A DNA stretch of 64,000 nt. Origin: Pedobacter sp. L105. Its GTDB lineage: Bacteria > Bacteroidota > Bacteroidia > Sphingobacteriales > Sphingobacteriaceae. The position numbers and the translations under genes are program-made. Under the pieces are notes generated by a model that was not told the DNA's origin, did not search any database, and worked only from the letters and a program-made list of their open reading frames with translations. Below are positions 1-8,643 of the stretch, piece after piece. How positions within the stretch are numbered: position 1 is the first letter of the stretch; every line of letters begins with the position of its first letter. Where the stretch lies: NCBI RefSeq assembly GCF_009765875.1, contig NZ_LMUP01000004.1, forward strand, positions 1,386,337-1,450,336, read 5' to 3'.

Positions 1-299
1 GAAACCCCAAAATTGTAAGCATCAATTTTATCTACATCCTGAGACTTCGCAGTCATCATAATAATAAGGTTTTCGAAACCCTGTAAGCGGACTTCCTCAC
101 AAACTTCTGAGCCCTGTTTACCCGGCAGCATCCAATCGAGCAATACGATATCAGGTTTTTCTTCCAATATTGTTTTCACTGCAAGCTCACCGTCGCCAGT
201 TTCGAGAATCTCGTAGCCTTCCGACTTTAAACGGTGCACCACTAAAAACCTTAAATTTTCATCGTCCTCAACTATTAGTATTTTGATTCCTTTAGACAT
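1..299 (-). CDS. Response regulator, receiver domain (partial, cut by window edge)
   Basis: The reverse strand from the ATG at 297-299 reads MSKGIKILIVEDDENLRFL, then VLLDWMLPG and MMTAK. This is the standard order of a receiver domain: an acidic DD pair, the phospho-acceptor Asp in LLDWMLPG, and the Thr of MMTA. Only about 99 residues are inside the window, so the output domain is not visible; an OmpR-type winged helix would be usual. It lies 4 bp downstream of the sensor kinase gene and is very probably its cognate regulator in the same transcript. Confidence 0.93.
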   Translation of the reverse strand, partial: MSKGIKILIVEDDENLRFLVVHRLKSEGYEILETGDGELAVKTILEEKPDIVLLDWMLPGKQGSEVCEEVRLQGFENLIIMMTAKSQDVDKIDAYNFGV

Positions 300-303
300 A
301 TAT

Positions 304-1971
304 TTAGTTATTATAAGGCAGTACTATTTTAAACTCTGTTCCTTTATTTACTTTACTCTTTACTGTAATTTCACCCTTCATAAAGTTCACCACTTCTTTA
401 CAGAATGCTAAACCTAAGCCTACACTCCCATTCTGATTATACTGATTTTGTATGCGGTAAAACTTCTTAAATATATTATTAATTTCCGGCGCAGGAATAC
501 CAATTCCCTGATCCGTAAATGTAATTACCACCTTGTTTTTTATAAGGCTTGCGCGAATATGCAGCCGTTTATGTTCCGGCGGCGAATATTTGTATGCATT
601 TTCTGCCAAATTATCAAAGAGACTCCCCAGTAATACCGGATCAGTAATAAAGGTGGTAAGCCCTATCGTTTCATAAGTAACAATAAAATCGGGATGTTTT
701 AACTGATGTGATTCTACTGTACTTTCTATAAAATCTTCAATATTGATTGGATCTTCATTTAGCTGTATGGCCTGGTTTTCAATCTGGGTAAACGCCAGCA
801 GTTTATTCATCAGACCATTTAACTTATCAGCTTCCTCATCCAGAATTTTACCATACAATTTAAGCTCCCGCTCACTTAGGATGCTGGCGCTTTTAATATT
901 ATTCCCTGCAATTTTTATCACACTCACAGGTGTTTTAAACTCATGGGTCAGGTTATTTACAAAATCATACTGCAATTTAAACATCTTATGGTTAATGTTC
1001 AGGTTCCTGTAAATCAGGAAAGCTACCAGTACTAAAATACCATAAAACAATAACATCACTGCCGCAATAGGAAGAAAATAACTTAGAATTTCTTTATCCA
1101 CAAAAGATTTTGCGGAAATAAAATAAAGTTTATAATCAGAAAAAGGGCCCGGCAAAGTAATTTCAGTAGCCATATAATCCTCAGAAGTATTCAGCGGATC
1201 ATAGGTTAGCGGTTCTATCCTGATATTCTGGTATAACAAAGGGCGTGAATTAATGATCTTGATCTTATATGGATCCAGGTAAAAAGACAGCATATCCTGC
1301 TGATATACCGGAGAGGGGTCCAGTTTACTGCGAAGCATCTGCTTGTATACTTTCAAATCGGCAAGCCTTGGAATATTAACATAGGTAATCTTGTTTGTCC
1401 TGATATTGCTGAAATGGGTAAACAGCTCATCCTGCCCCGGTACCTTTGTTGTGTCCAGGCTCTCTATATAAGAGATCATTTTGATCCCTAAAGTATTAAA
1501 ATCATCCCCCAGGCTAAACTTCTTCGTGTCTTCTCTGGAGAAAAGCTTTACAGAATCCAATGGCACCAGATCTCCAAACTGATAGATATATTTAGGGCCA
1601 AAAGAAAAATGGGAAGTATTTAAGCCATCCTTTACAGGGGTATTGCTAATCTCCGAATCATAAAAAACAACCTTTGAAACAAAGGGATAATCATTGAGAA
1701 TAGTATCTACAAATTTTGAGGTGGTAGCAGAATCCAGGTAACCATTATAATAAGAAATTTCGGGTACCTTATTCTGAAAGAATTCATTATAAGGTTTAAT
1801 ACTTCCTTCCAGTACTTTCACCTTTTCAGATACAAATTGATTCTCAATGAACTTTTTACTAAAGTTATAGGCCAGAAAAAGGGACAATATAAACAGTGCA
1901 GAGATCAAAACAATAAAAGTCAGGATCAGTGAAAAGTTCTTGCGATAGCCACTATCTCTTTCGGAAACCAT
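304..1971 (-). CDS. Sensor histidine kinase, two-TM periplasmic sensor type
   Basis: Membrane histidine kinase of 555 aa. A first membrane helix (about residues 13-37) is followed by an extracytoplasmic sensor of about 255 residues with no recognised fold, a second helix (about 296-321), and the kinase core. The HisKA box has the phospho-acceptor His near residue 343 (NNLTHEFKTPVS). HATPase_c follows with N box NLAENAYKYS, G1 DQGIGIP and G2 GLGLAFCKEV. No HAMP or receiver domain is visible. It sits between the S9-like lipoprotein gene upstream (6 bp gap) and the response regulator downstream (4 bp gap), so the three are probably co-transcribed. The signal sensed is not evident; the neighbouring catalytically dead lipoprotein could be an input partner (inference). 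Confidence 0.93.
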   Translation of the reverse strand: MVSERDSGYRKNFSLILTFIVLISALFILSLFLAYNFSKKFIENQFVSEKVKVLEGSIKPYNEFFQNKVPEISYYNGYLDSATTSKFVDTILNDYPFVSKVVFYDSEISNTPVKDGLNTSHFSFGPKYIYQFGDLVPLDSVKLFSREDTKKFSLGDDFNTLGIKMISYIESLDTTKVPGQDELFTHFSNIRTNKITYVNIPRLADLKVYKQMLRSKLDPSPVYQQDMLSFYLDPYKIKIINSRPLLYQNIRIEPLTYDPLNTSEDYMATEITLPGPFSDYKLYFISAKSFVDKEILSYFLPIAAVMLLFYGILVLVAFLIYRNLNINHKMFKLQYDFVNNLTHEFKTPVSVIKIAGNNIKSASILSERELKLYGKILDEEADKLNGLMNKLLAFTQIENQAIQLNEDPINIEDFIESTVESHQLKHPDFIVTYETIGLTTFITDPVLLGSLFDNLAENAYKYSPPEHKRLHIRASLIKNKVVITFTDQGIGIPAPEINNIFKKFYRIQNQYNQNGSVGLGLAFCKEVVNFMKGEITVKSKVNKGTEFKIVLPYNN

Positions 1972-1977
1972 ATATTT

Positions 1978-3873
1978 TTACCTGTTCTTAGACAAATTAG
2001 TCGATAGAAATTGCTCCAGCGAAGCATATAGCTGCTGACGCGACTTCTCGCCCTGCGGAGAAAATTCACTGTACTCCTTTTCCAGGTAAGTTACAGCGAC
2101 ATTTCTTTTCTGAAGTTCTTTTACAAACTGAATGGCCTCAGCCGAATTACTGGTGGGGTCTTTAGGACTTTGTGCAATAAATACAGGAACACCTATTTTA
2201 TCTGCATGAAACACCGGAGATGCCTGACGCATATAGTCCACTTCCGTAACCGGATTACCTATAATCTCATAATACATCTGCAAATCGGTTTTCAAAAATG
2301 GTGGTATTGACTTAAAATAACTGAATAGATTAATTACACCAGAATTAGATCCGCCACAGGCAAACATTCCGGGACTCGAATATAAGCTATTCAATGCAAT
2401 ATATCCTCCAAATCCTGTACCATAAATAGCTATCTTTTTTGGATTGGCTATCTTCTTGTCAATCAGCCATTTTACACCATCACTAATATCATCCCTGATC
2501 TTTCCTCCCCACTGTCCAAATCCGGCAGCAGTAAAAGATTTGCCATACCCTGATGAACCCCGGTAATTGATCTGAAGCACGGCATACCCCCTGTTGGCCA
2601 GGAATTGTACTTCAGCATTGTAACCCCAGGAGTTTCTTGCATCAGGTCCGGTATGAGGCAAAACCACTACCGGCAGATTTTGTGGTAATTTATCCAGAGG
2701 TAATGTGAGGTATCCCTGCATCTTTAAACCATCCCTTGCCGTATAGGCAATGGGCTTCATCTCTGTAAGGTCAGATTCTTTTACCGAAGGATTAAAATCA
2801 CTCAGTTTCCTGATGGTATTGTTATCAGAAAAATATAAGTAGTAGGAGCCTGGATTTCTATCTGTAAAAGTTCTCACAACAAATATCTTTTCTGCCTTGT
2901 CCCGGTTAATAATCTTCGATACGGTACCAGGAAGCAGTTTATCCAGGTTTTTGTACAATTGTTTTATGGAACTATCCAGGAAGAATTTTTCTTTTTTCCA
3001 GGTTTCGCAAACCACAAAAGTTACTGTCTTTTTTGTTTCTGAATATTGTGCGTCTACTACATTCAGCGTGTCATTACTAAACAGGACTTTACTTTCTTTG
3101 CCCGACTTACAATCCAATTCAACCAACGCATTTTTATCCCTGTTCATATTGGATATTGCATAAATAATATTTGGCTGGCCATCTGAAATGGCAATAGGCT
3201 TGCAGGTAGTTTTAAAATTATTGGTCACTAAAGGCCTGAAAGTTTGATCCTCAGTATCCCTGTATAATAGCGTCTCATTTACCCCGTCACTGGAAGTAGC
3301 CAGACGGAGTTTGCCTTTTGAATCGGTAACCCAGTCGGTAATATTTCCTGGATTTCTGGCCGCCATATCCATATGTCCATTTCTCACATTCAGGCGGTAA
3401 ACGTCAAAAACAGTAGAATCTCTTTTATTAGAAGATACCAGCAAAAATTTATCATCAATCAGCTGGTCTTTCAGTACGCGCATCCTGCTTTTACCGTTGT
3501 CACTTAACCTTTGCTCATTTCCGCCATTTTTATTGATGATAAAAATGTCTGATAAACGCTCTGCACCTGCCTTTTCTTTAAAATAGATCAGTTCATCATT
3601 GCTTACCCAAAAATAATAGTTGATATTTTTGGCATTTAGCTTAGTGAGTTGGGAGGACTTTCCTGTAACCAGGTCCTCAATAAACAAATTTTGCTTTTCC
3701 CCCTGCTGTTTTAAGTATGAAAGCGTTTTTCCATTTGGCGAAAGCGCATAAAAACTCTGGCTCGGTGATTTAAAAAAATCAGCAACAGGGATTATCCTCG
3801 GTCCTTTTTTTTGCAGACAAGCAGAAAAAAGCACAATCAGAACAAGGAGAAGATATCTTTTCTTTACGGTCAT
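1978..3873 (-). CDS. S9 prolyl-oligopeptidase-like lipoprotein, catalytic triad lost
   Basis: About 631 aa. I start at the ATG at 3871-3873 (MTVKKRYLLLVLIVLFSAC), which gives a lipoprotein signal with Cys; an upstream ATG would add nine residues before the signal. The N-terminal half has the repeated YTD/WD-like beta-propeller segments of S9 peptidases (for example GKTLSYLKQQGEKQNLF). The C-terminal half has the alpha/beta hydrolase scaffold (GYLTLPLDKLPQNLPVVVLPHTGP, NYRGSSGYGKSF). The nucleophile elbow reads GTGFGGY where active members have GGSYGGY, so the Ser (about residue 487) is Gly. The C-terminal Gly-His region reads EKEYSEFSPQGE, without His. It is therefore probably not a peptidase but a binding or signalling protein. 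First gene of an operon with the kinase and regulator downstream. Confidence 0.87.
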   Translation of the reverse strand: MTVKKRYLLLVLIVLFSACLQKKGPRIIPVADFFKSPSQSFYALSPNGKTLSYLKQQGEKQNLFIEDLVTGKSSQLTKLNAKNINYYFWVSNDELIYFKEKAGAERLSDIFIINKNGGNEQRLSDNGKSRMRVLKDQLIDDKFLLVSSNKRDSTVFDVYRLNVRNGHMDMAARNPGNITDWVTDSKGKLRLATSSDGVNETLLYRDTEDQTFRPLVTNNFKTTCKPIAISDGQPNIIYAISNMNRDKNALVELDCKSGKESKVLFSNDTLNVVDAQYSETKKTVTFVVCETWKKEKFFLDSSIKQLYKNLDKLLPGTVSKIINRDKAEKIFVVRTFTDRNPGSYYLYFSDNNTIRKLSDFNPSVKESDLTEMKPIAYTARDGLKMQGYLTLPLDKLPQNLPVVVLPHTGPDARNSWGYNAEVQFLANRGYAVLQINYRGSSGYGKSFTAAGFGQWGGKIRDDISDGVKWLIDKKIANPKKIAIYGTGFGGYIALNSLYSSPGMFACGGSNSGVINLFSYFKSIPPFLKTDLQMYYEIIGNPVTEVDYMRQASPVFHADKIGVPVFIAQSPKDPTSNSAEAIQFVKELQKRNVAVTYLEKEYSEFSPQGEKSRQQLYASLEQFLSTNLSKNR

Positions 3874-3992
3874 ACCAGTTAATAGCTTACAAAAATACAC
3901 AACGTCCTTTGTCCAAGAGAACTATACACTAACATTGTTACCTTAATATTCACCATAAATGATCTCATTTTCATAAATACTGCATAATCCCA

Positions 3993-4000
3993 TAACTTTG
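3993..4000 (+). promoter_or_regulatory. Bacteroidota-type -7 box for the TPR gene
   Basis: TAACTTTG matches the Bacteroidota TAnnTTTG consensus and lies 30 nt before the ATG at 4031. The -33 side is T-rich (TTTT near 3968) rather than an exact TTTG. It is in the 157-bp divergent region between the S9-like gene and the TPR gene. Confidence 0.5.
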
Positions 4001-4030
4001 CTAATTTAGTAAACCCGCCCAATCTATGTT

Positions 4031-5839
4031 ATGAAGAAAATATTTTTAATTATATTTTTATTTTCATTGCCAATTTTATTGCTGGCCCAGAGCATCAATG
4101 AAGATGAAGCGGCTATACAATCCTATCAAAGCGGAGACTATCAGAAAGCTTCGGTTTTATTGGAAACCCTCTTTACCAAAACAAAAAACGACACGTATTT
4201 CAGTCTGTATTTCGATGCCCTGCTTAAATCTAAACAATATGAAACTGCGGAAAAAGTAGCCAAAAAGCTGATCAGGCAAAATCCCGGAGCTTATCAATAC
4301 GAAATCGCACTGGCCAAAACTTATAAAGAAGAGGGGCAGCAGGAAAACGCAGCGAAAACGTTTAATCATGTAATTGACAATCTTCCTAAAGATGAAACCG
4401 TGATCAGGGAGCTGGCAAACGACCTCTATCAGATCGAAGAATATGATCTTGCGGTTAAAGTTTTTTTGCAGGGCAGAAAATTACTCGGCAATAATCAGCT
4501 TTTCACTTATGAACTGGTAAGTATCTACCGGTATAAAAAAGATAAGGATATGCTGGTCCAGGAATATCTAAATGCACTTTCTGTTAACCCCTTGATATTA
4601 CTACGGGCAGAAACAACATTTTCTTCGTTATTTGAGGGAAATGCAGACTACCTTATCCTGCAAAATGCTTTATTGAAACGGATACAGAAAGAACCGCAAA
4701 ATGAAACTTATGCTAAATTGCTGATCTGGCAATACCTGCAGCAGCAGCAATATGACATGGTATTGGTACAATTAATTGCGCAGGACAAAAGGATTAAGGA
4801 TGATGGAACTATCCTCTTTGATTATGCCCGGATATTTTCCACGAACAAGGCTTATGCCACGGCCATTAAAGCATACGATTACCTGCTGTCAAAAGGAAAA
4901 GACAACCCTTATTACCTGCCGTCCAGGTTAGCCCTGGTTGATGCAAGCTATCAGGAAATGCTCCAGGGCAAAGCAGAAGAAAAAGAAATTATGGCTATTG
5001 CCGGTCAATATGACGCAATCCTCAATGAGTACGGTAAAAATACAGGAACCTTATTTGCACTGAGAAAATGGGCCAATATTCAGGCTTATTATTTGCATCA
5101 TCTGGAAAAAGCAGAAGTTGCCCTGGAAACAGCTTTAAAGATTCCTGGTGTTTCTGATGCAGAAACCGGAGACATCAAACTGGAGCTGGCAGATATCTAT
5201 GTATTTAATAACGAACCCTGGGAAGCCGTTTTATTATATGGGCAAGTTGCCAAATCACTTGAAAACCAAAACACCGGAAATGATGCCAAATATCGTTTAG
5301 CCAGGCTTTCCTTTTTCCAGGGAAATTTTACCTATGCCAAGTCACAGGCAGATGTATTAAAAGCCTCCACCTCCCAGTTAATTGCAAATGATGCCCTGAA
5401 TTTGAGCTTACTGTTATCCGATCACCTGGAAACAGCTACAGACACGCTTGCTCTTAAATTATACGCATCAGCAGAACTGCTTCAGTTTAGAAACCTTTCC
5501 TCAGCAGCGATCAGTAAGCTGGATAGTATATCCGTACGCTACCCACAAAACGGTCTGGCTGATGATATCCTGATGTCAAAATCACGTATATATATTCAAA
5601 CCAAAGATTTTGAAAAAGCAGCGTCATTACTCAAAGAATTGATTGCCCACCCCCAAAAAAACAACTGGACGGATGATGCGCTTTTCATTCTTGCCGGGCT
5701 TTACGAGGAAAAGCTAAATCAACCTGAAGAGGCTAAAGTACTTTACCAAAGGTTAATTACTGATTTCCCAGGAAGTATGTTCACAGCAGAAGCACGTAAA
5801 CATTTCCGGAAACTTCGTGGGGACAATATTGAATCATAG
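4031..5839 (+). CDS. Secreted tetratricopeptide-repeat protein
   Basis: 602 aa beginning MKKIFLIIFLFSLPILLLAQS, a clear Sec signal peptide with a likely cleavage after LLAQ. The rest is almost entirely helical repeats of TPR type (for example AIQSYQSGDYQKASVLLETLF, NAAKTFNHVIDNLPKD, AAISKLDSISVRYPQNGLADDILMSKSRIY). The C-terminus resembles the tol-pal system YbgF/outer-membrane TPR class (EAKVLYQRLITDFPGSMFTAEARKHFRKLRGD). It probably acts in the periplasm as an assembly scaffold, but no partner is evident. A TAnnTTTG box lies 30 nt upstream. The DUF4286 gene follows after 15 bp. Confidence 0.85.
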   Translation: MKKIFLIIFLFSLPILLLAQSINEDEAAIQSYQSGDYQKASVLLETLFTKTKNDTYFSLYFDALLKSKQYETAEKVAKKLIRQNPGAYQYEIALAKTYKEEGQQENAAKTFNHVIDNLPKDETVIRELANDLYQIEEYDLAVKVFLQGRKLLGNNQLFTYELVSIYRYKKDKDMLVQEYLNALSVNPLILLRAETTFSSLFEGNADYLILQNALLKRIQKEPQNETYAKLLIWQYLQQQQYDMVLVQLIAQDKRIKDDGTILFDYARIFSTNKAYATAIKAYDYLLSKGKDNPYYLPSRLALVDASYQEMLQGKAEEKEIMAIAGQYDAILNEYGKNTGTLFALRKWANIQAYYLHHLEKAEVALETALKIPGVSDAETGDIKLELADIYVFNNEPWEAVLLYGQVAKSLENQNTGNDAKYRLARLSFFQGNFTYAKSQADVLKASTSQLIANDALNLSLLLSDHLETATDTLALKLYASAELLQFRNLSSAAISKLDSISVRYPQNGLADDILMSKSRIYIQTKDFEKAASLLKELIAHPQKNNWTDDALFILAGLYEEKLNQPEEAKVLYQRLITDFPGSMFTAEARKHFRKLRGDNIES

Positions 5840-5842
5840 TCC

Positions 5843-5850
5843 TATCTTTG
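5843..5850 (+). promoter_or_regulatory. TATCTTTG -7 box immediately before the DUF4286 start
   Basis: TATCTTTG fits TAnnTTTG exactly and ends only 4 nt before the ATG at 5855, so a transcript from it would have almost no 5' leader. The same arrangement occurs before the methyltransferase gene (29316-29323, minus) and purD (47997-48004). Confidence 0.45.
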
Positions 5851-5854
5851 TTTT

Positions 5855-6157
5855 ATGTTATTATACAATGTAACCCTGATTATTGAAGATAGCGCCGCCG
5901 AAGAATGGCTGCAGTGGATGCAGGAAAAGCATATTCCTGAGGTGATGGCTACCGGCCAGTTCCTGTCCAACAGGTTATTGAAAGTAATTGACTCACCCAA
6001 TGAAGGCGTAACTTATTGTTCACAATATGTTGCACAATCTATAGACGAATATGAAACTTATCAGCAGGTATATGCACCTGCCATACAGGAAAATTTAAAC
6101 ACCAGGTTTAAAGACAGATTTGTTGCGTTCAGAACCCTAATGGAATATATAGCCTAA
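5855..6157 (+). CDS. DUF4286 family protein
   Basis: 100 aa, MLLYNVTLIIEDSAAEEWLQ..., matching by recognition the small DUF4286 family, a dimeric alpha-beta barrel-like fold common in Bacteroidota: aromatic-rich start, WLQWMQEKHIPEVMATGQF, and a C-terminal RFKDRFVAFRTLMEYI. The biochemical function is unknown. It has no signal peptide and is presumably cytosolic. It is followed by rfbC after 4 bp, so the two may be co-transcribed, and it has its own possible promoter box at 5843-5850. Confidence 0.82.
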   Translation: MLLYNVTLIIEDSAAEEWLQWMQEKHIPEVMATGQFLSNRLLKVIDSPNEGVTYCSQYVAQSIDEYETYQQVYAPAIQENLNTRFKDRFVAFRTLMEYIA

Positions 6158-6161
6158 ACAT

Positions 6162-6716
6162 ATGAATTTAAAAGAAACACCAATAGCCGATCTTTTCGTG
6201 ATTGAACCAAAAGTCTGGAAAGATAACAGAGGCTATTTTTATGAAAGCTTTAGTGCCCGTGTATTTACCGAGGCCGGCATCAGTGCAAATTTTGTACAGG
6301 ATAACCAATCATTCTCTCAAAAAGGTACACTTCGCGGTTTACATGCTCAAAAAGCCCCTTTTGCACAGGGCAAACTGGTACGTGTAATCCAGGGAAAGGT
6401 ATTGGATATAGCTGTTGATGCAAGAAAAGATTCTCCTACCTATGGCCAGCACTTCAGCGTTGAGCTTAGCGGCGACAATCACAAACAGCTTTGGGTTCCG
6501 CCAGGGTTTCTGCATGGCTTTTTAACGCTGGAAGATGATACTATTTTCACTTACAAAGTGACCAACTATTATGATAAAGACTCTGAAGTGGGCGTAATCT
6601 GGAATGACGCTGATTTAAATATTGACTGGAACGGAGACCTGACTAAAGAAGATCTTTTACTTTCTGACAAAGACCTTATCTTACCTTCGTTTAAGGATTT
6701 TGTAAGCCCTTTTTAA
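6162..6716 (+). CDS. rfbC: dTDP-4-dehydrorhamnose 3,5-epimerase
   Basis: 184 aa cupin epimerase that converts dTDP-4-dehydro-6-deoxyglucose to the L-lyxo form in dTDP-L-rhamnose synthesis for surface polysaccharides. Visible family landmarks: FVQDNQSFSQKGTLRGLH with the catalytic His, GKLVRVIQGKVLDIAVD, the LWVPPGFLHGFLTL segment, and the Tyr of the FTYKVTNYYDKDSE segment. Length is normal for the family. The other rfb genes (rfbA, B, D) are not in the window. A strong hairpin terminator follows at 6736-6805. Confidence 0.95.
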   Translation: MNLKETPIADLFVIEPKVWKDNRGYFYESFSARVFTEAGISANFVQDNQSFSQKGTLRGLHAQKAPFAQGKLVRVIQGKVLDIAVDARKDSPTYGQHFSVELSGDNHKQLWVPPGFLHGFLTLEDDTIFTYKVTNYYDKDSEVGVIWNDADLNIDWNGDLTKEDLLLSDKDLILPSFKDFVSPF

Positions 6717-6735
6717 TCATACGGGATATCAATAA

Positions 6736-6805
6736 AAATGGTTTGTTAAGTTTATCATCAAATGCTGAAACGCAATGATGAAGGACTTAACAGACCATTT
6801 TTTTT
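6736..6805 (+). terminator. Intrinsic terminator after rfbC
   Basis: Arms at 6736-6751 (AAATGGTTTGTTAAGT) and 6785-6800 pair over 16 bp with one G-T wobble, loop of 33 nt, followed by a run of eight T. Confidence 0.75.
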
Positions 6806-6844
6806 AGGCTTATTTATTCAGCATATCAAGGAAATTTTCTATAG

Positions 6845-7024
6845 GCATACTACAAAGAACAGTCCTATAACTATCCGGTTGAAGACCATTCTATAAGTAT
6901 CCTGCAAAGGATAGTCTTATATATATCATACTGACAACCAGCACACAAGCATTGCACAAAGGATAGTCCTGTATCTATCATTCTGAGAACTATACTATAA
7001 GCATCACGCTATAGATAATCCTAT
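6845..7024. repeat. Degenerate 52-bp tandem repeat, about 3.5 units
   Basis: Units start at 6845, 6897, 6949 and 7001, exactly 52 bp apart. Each opens with G(C/T)AT and, a few bases on, has CAAAG(G/A)A(T/C)AGTC(C/T)T followed by (T/A)TATC. The fourth unit is cut by the terminator hairpin at 7025. Units are about 60-75% alike. No reading frame runs through the block, which fills the gap between two convergent genes. Confidence 0.7.
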
Positions 7025-7113
7025 AAAAAAGGAACACCCTATATTCCTGCCTCGAAATTTTGCAAGCATAGCGCCGCAAAGGTTTCAGCAGGAATATAGG
7101 GTGTTCCTTTTTT
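7025..7113. terminator. Bidirectional terminator with 26-bp perfect stem
   Basis: Positions 7025-7050 and 7088-7113 are perfect reverse complements (26 bp, starting AAAAAAGGAACACCC), with a 37-nt loop. The outer six A/T pairs give a U-tract on either strand, so it can stop both rightward transcription and leftward transcription from the OmpA gene. Confidence 0.85.
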
Positions 7114-7142
7114 CAGCGAAGCCTGGATAGCCCAGCTTTGAA

Positions 7143-7985
7143 TTATTGTTTAATCAAATTATACAACTCATCCAGTTTAGGAGACAGCACGATTTCAATT
7201 CTGCGGTTCCTGCTGCGGCCTTCAGGAGTAGTATTACTATCCAAAGGCTGAAACTCTCCTTTTCCTGTTGCTGTCAGTCTGATACCAGGTACTTTTTCAG
7301 ATTCCGTCAGGAACCTTACTACAGAAGTTGAGCGCAGTACGCTTAAATCCCAGTTATCTTTAATCTGCCCCAGGTTAACAATTTTCTGTGAGTCTGTATG
7401 TCCTTCCACAGCTATAATGATCTCCGGCTGTTCTTTCAGTACTTTTGCCAGCTGGGAAAGCGCCTGTTTACCTTTATCGTCAATAATGATACTTCCTGAA
7501 GGGAATAACAATTTATCCGTTAGAGACACGTATACTTTGCCATTTTTCATCTCTACAGTTAATCCGTTTTTAGAGAAGCCTAATAAAGCCTGTTGTAATT
7601 TCTCCTTTAACTGATTAGATGCTTCATCCCGTTTACGCAGTATATCCTCTACCTCTTTTAATCGCTCCTCACGTTTTTTAAGGTCCCCTGAAAGCTTACT
7701 GATCTCAGATGAACTATTGCTCTTTAGCTTTGAATAATTGTTATCCACAGTAGCATATTTACCCTGAAGTTCGTTTAATCTGCCATTCAGGTCAGCCGTA
7801 TCCTGCTTTAATTTCAATATCCTTTTTCCCAGGTTTTCATTGGATTGCTGAGATTCATTCCAGCCTGTACCCAAAGAATCCTGCTTTGCCAAAAGGGCTT
7901 TGTATTTTTTAGGGGATAAAACTACACAAGAGCTGAATGCACTGGCCAGCAAAACAACAGCTCCAAACAAAATAATTCTTTTCAT
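7143..7985 (-). CDS. OmpA-family peptidoglycan-associated lipoprotein
   Basis: 280 aa. N-terminus MKRIILFGAVVLLASAFSSC carries a lipobox ending in Cys20. Residues about 30-130 form a charged coiled coil (KLKQDTADLNGRLNELQ, LKKREERLKEVEDILRKRDE). The C-terminal OmpA/MotB domain shows VEGHTDSQ, NWDLSVLRSTSVVRFL and the GRSRNRRIEIVL end typical of peptidoglycan binding. Expected to be anchored in the outer membrane and to hold it to the cell wall. It is the last gene of a run of overlapping or close minus-strand genes that begins with the oxidase accessory genes, and ends at the 26-bp-stem terminator. Confidence 0.9.
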   Translation of the reverse strand: MKRIILFGAVVLLASAFSSCVVLSPKKYKALLAKQDSLGTGWNESQQSNENLGKRILKLKQDTADLNGRLNELQGKYATVDNNYSKLKSNSSSEISKLSGDLKKREERLKEVEDILRKRDEASNQLKEKLQQALLGFSKNGLTVEMKNGKVYVSLTDKLLFPSGSIIIDDKGKQALSQLAKVLKEQPEIIIAVEGHTDSQKIVNLGQIKDNWDLSVLRSTSVVRFLTESEKVPGIRLTATGKGEFQPLDSNTTPEGRSRNRRIEIVLSPKLDELYNLIKQ

Positions 7986-7986
7986 A

Positions 7987-8643
7987 TTATTGTACTACGG
8001 CTTTTCTCAGAAACTGGACAAAAGGACTAGCTCCTTTAAAAACCTTTTTTAAATGGTTAACTATAGTGGGTTTAAACAACTCTTCGTCAGCGATAGGAAA
8101 GATAGCAACAAAACTCTTTAATTTGAGCAGATCGATCTGAGGATGTTCAGGATCATAACCTTTAGGAGCATTCTTCAAAGTATCTTCTCTGCTTATAGTA
8201 AATAGATCGGTAAAACTCTTTGCATGAATGATCTCCAGAAATTCATCCGTGTTATAATCAACCTCTTCCCTTATACTTTTGAGATCCGCAGACTCAGGCT
8301 GCCAGTATCCGGCGGCAAAATAGGACTTACCAGGCTGTAACTGCAAATAATATTCAGCACCATGGTAACCCTTTGTGGCAAATGCAATCCCATAATTACT
8401 TTTATAAGGATCCTTATTTTTACTGAACCTCACATCCCTGTATATTCTTAGCAAGGATTTTTTAGGATCACCGCCTAAAGGGAATTCTGGATCTGCCGCT
8501 GCGACCAGGGGAATCAGTTCTTCCACAAAAGTAAGGACATCAGCCTTGGCTGTTTCATATCGTTCTCTGTTTTCAGCAAACCATACACGATCGTTATTTG
8601 CTGCTAATTCTGTTAAAAAAGCTAGAGATTCCGGCTTTATCAT
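7987..8643 (-). CDS. DUF2461 domain protein
   Basis: 218 aa. The pattern FLTELAANNDRVWFAENRERYETAKAD, then KSLLRIYRDVRFSKNKDPYKSNYG and a GYYLQ-type segment (AEYYLQLQPGKSYFAAGYW), is diagnostic of DUF2461 (TIGR02453). Function is unknown in the family. Cytosolic, no signal peptide. It overlaps the DUF983 gene upstream by 4 bp and lies 1 bp from the OmpA gene, so co-transcription is near certain. Confidence 0.88.
   Translation of the reverse strand: MIKPESLAFLTELAANNDRVWFAENRERYETAKADVLTFVEELIPLVAAADPEFPLGGDPKKSLLRIYRDVRFSKNKDPYKSNYGIAFATKGYHGAEYYLQLQPGKSYFAAGYWQPESADLKSIREEVDYNTDEFLEIIHAKSFTDLFTISREDTLKNAPKGYDPEHPQIDLLKLKSFVAIFPIADEELFKPTIVNHLKKVFKGASPFVQFLRKAVVQ

Noticed and set aside
6845..7024. 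Possible CRISPR array in the 52-bp repeats
   Set aside because: There are no identical repeats separated by unique spacers; units are contiguous and diverged, and no cas genes are present.
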